A DNA stretch of 31,045 nt from assembly GCA_030151005.1 (NCBI GenBank), contig JASLES010000177.1, positions 1 through 31,045 on the forward strand, in the 5' to 3' direction. This DNA is from Silvimonas sp. GTDB taxonomy: Bacteria > Pseudomonadota > Gammaproteobacteria > Burkholderiales > Chitinibacteraceae. A program made the translations under genes and the position numbers. Of the stretch, positions 30,902 to 31,045 are shown one piece after another; position 1 is the stretch's first letter; each line of letters begins with the position of its first letter. The notes under the pieces were generated by a model. It ran no database searches. It saw nothing but the letters and a program-made list of their open reading frames with translations, and was not told where the DNA came from.

Positions 30902-31045
30902 TCACAGCAAACCCGGCAGCTTTTCCCCCAGGAAGTCCAGAAAACAACGAATCCGCGCAGACAAGCCAGTGTTGCGGTAATACACCGCATGGATGGGCTG
31001 GAATGTTGCCATGCTGGCTTGCGGCAAAACTTCTACCAGCCGCCC
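30902..31045 (-). CDS. LysR-family transcriptional regulator (C-terminal fragment)
   Basis: The last 47 codons of a gene that enters from the right edge. The translated end (GRLVEVLPQASMATFQPIHAVYYRN, then SARIRCFLDFLGEKLPGLL, stop TGA at 30902-30904) has the form of the LysR substrate-binding domain terminus: G-x-LVxVLP, HAVYY, and a final helix with FLDFL. The DNA-binding part lies outside the window, so the target is unknown. It precedes the small lipoprotein gene by about 95 bp on the same strand. Confidence 0.85.
   Translation of the reverse strand, partial: GRLVEVLPQASMATFQPIHAVYYRNTGLSARIRCFLDFLGEKLPGLL

Overview
The window is a GC-rich bacterial chromosome segment, densely coded, with Gram-negative hallmarks: two outer-membrane-type lipoproteins of a tripartite RND pump, RlmM, RarD, SET-type sugar efflux, an AidB homologue and a Liv-type amino-acid ABC transporter. 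Gene content and the kind of dispersed hairpin repeats suggest a betaproteobacterium, possibly of the Neisseriales. That placement is inference and was not tested. No tRNA, rRNA, CRISPR array, transposase or phage gene was recognised.

Layout. Positions 1-1411 (+): the end of an Old Yellow Enzyme-type oxidoreductase, then a beta-hydroxyacid-dehydrogenase-family enzyme. 1443-2318 (-): RarD permease. 2391-4601: a TetR regulator and an AtaL-like SRPBCC protein (-), divergent from an atypical SDR (+), with a near-perfect 27-bp palindrome and back-to-back promoters between them. 4613-5362 (-): YdcF-like membrane protein. 5461-5582: a REPIN-like pair of hairpins. 5641-9214 (-): livHMGF branched-chain amino-acid transporter operon without a binding-protein gene. 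9784-15601 (-): complete adaptor-pump-outer-membrane RND efflux operon ending in two tandem hairpins. 15879-16865 (-): exported YdjC-fold protein that has lost most catalytic residues. 17012-19819 (-): 7TMR-DISM hybrid histidine kinase with HisKA, HATPase, REC and HPt domains. 20111-21274 (+): DUF2236 (MpaB/Lcp-type) haem oxygenase. 21275-21896: a 620-bp repeat-rich gap with nine perfect TTGATG hexamers, a 14-bp-stem hairpin and three short hairpins. 21897-22622 (+): a seven-helix membrane protein resembling Pyr4/PaxB-family terpene cyclases. Then rlmM, mscL (+), a MazG-like pyrophosphohydrolase (-), ribA (+), leuA (-), a SET-family sugar exporter (-), aidB (-), a small lipoprotein (-) and the C-terminal end of a LysR regulator (-) cut by the window edge.

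Most genes are metabolic or housekeeping. The less ordinary part is 15.9-22.6 kb: a degenerate deacetylase-fold secreted protein, an elaborate phosphorelay kinase, and two genes whose best-known relatives act in fungal meroterpenoid or rubber/terpenoid chemistry (MpaB/Lcp-like oxygenase and Pyr4/PaxB-like cyclase), flanking a repeat-laden spacer. Whether those two act together is speculation. Convergent pairs are separated by strong bidirectional terminators (mscL/mazG-like, ribA/leuA). Several minus-strand genes (AtaL-like, livH, RND adaptor, leuA) appear to start at GTG with good ribosome binding sites.
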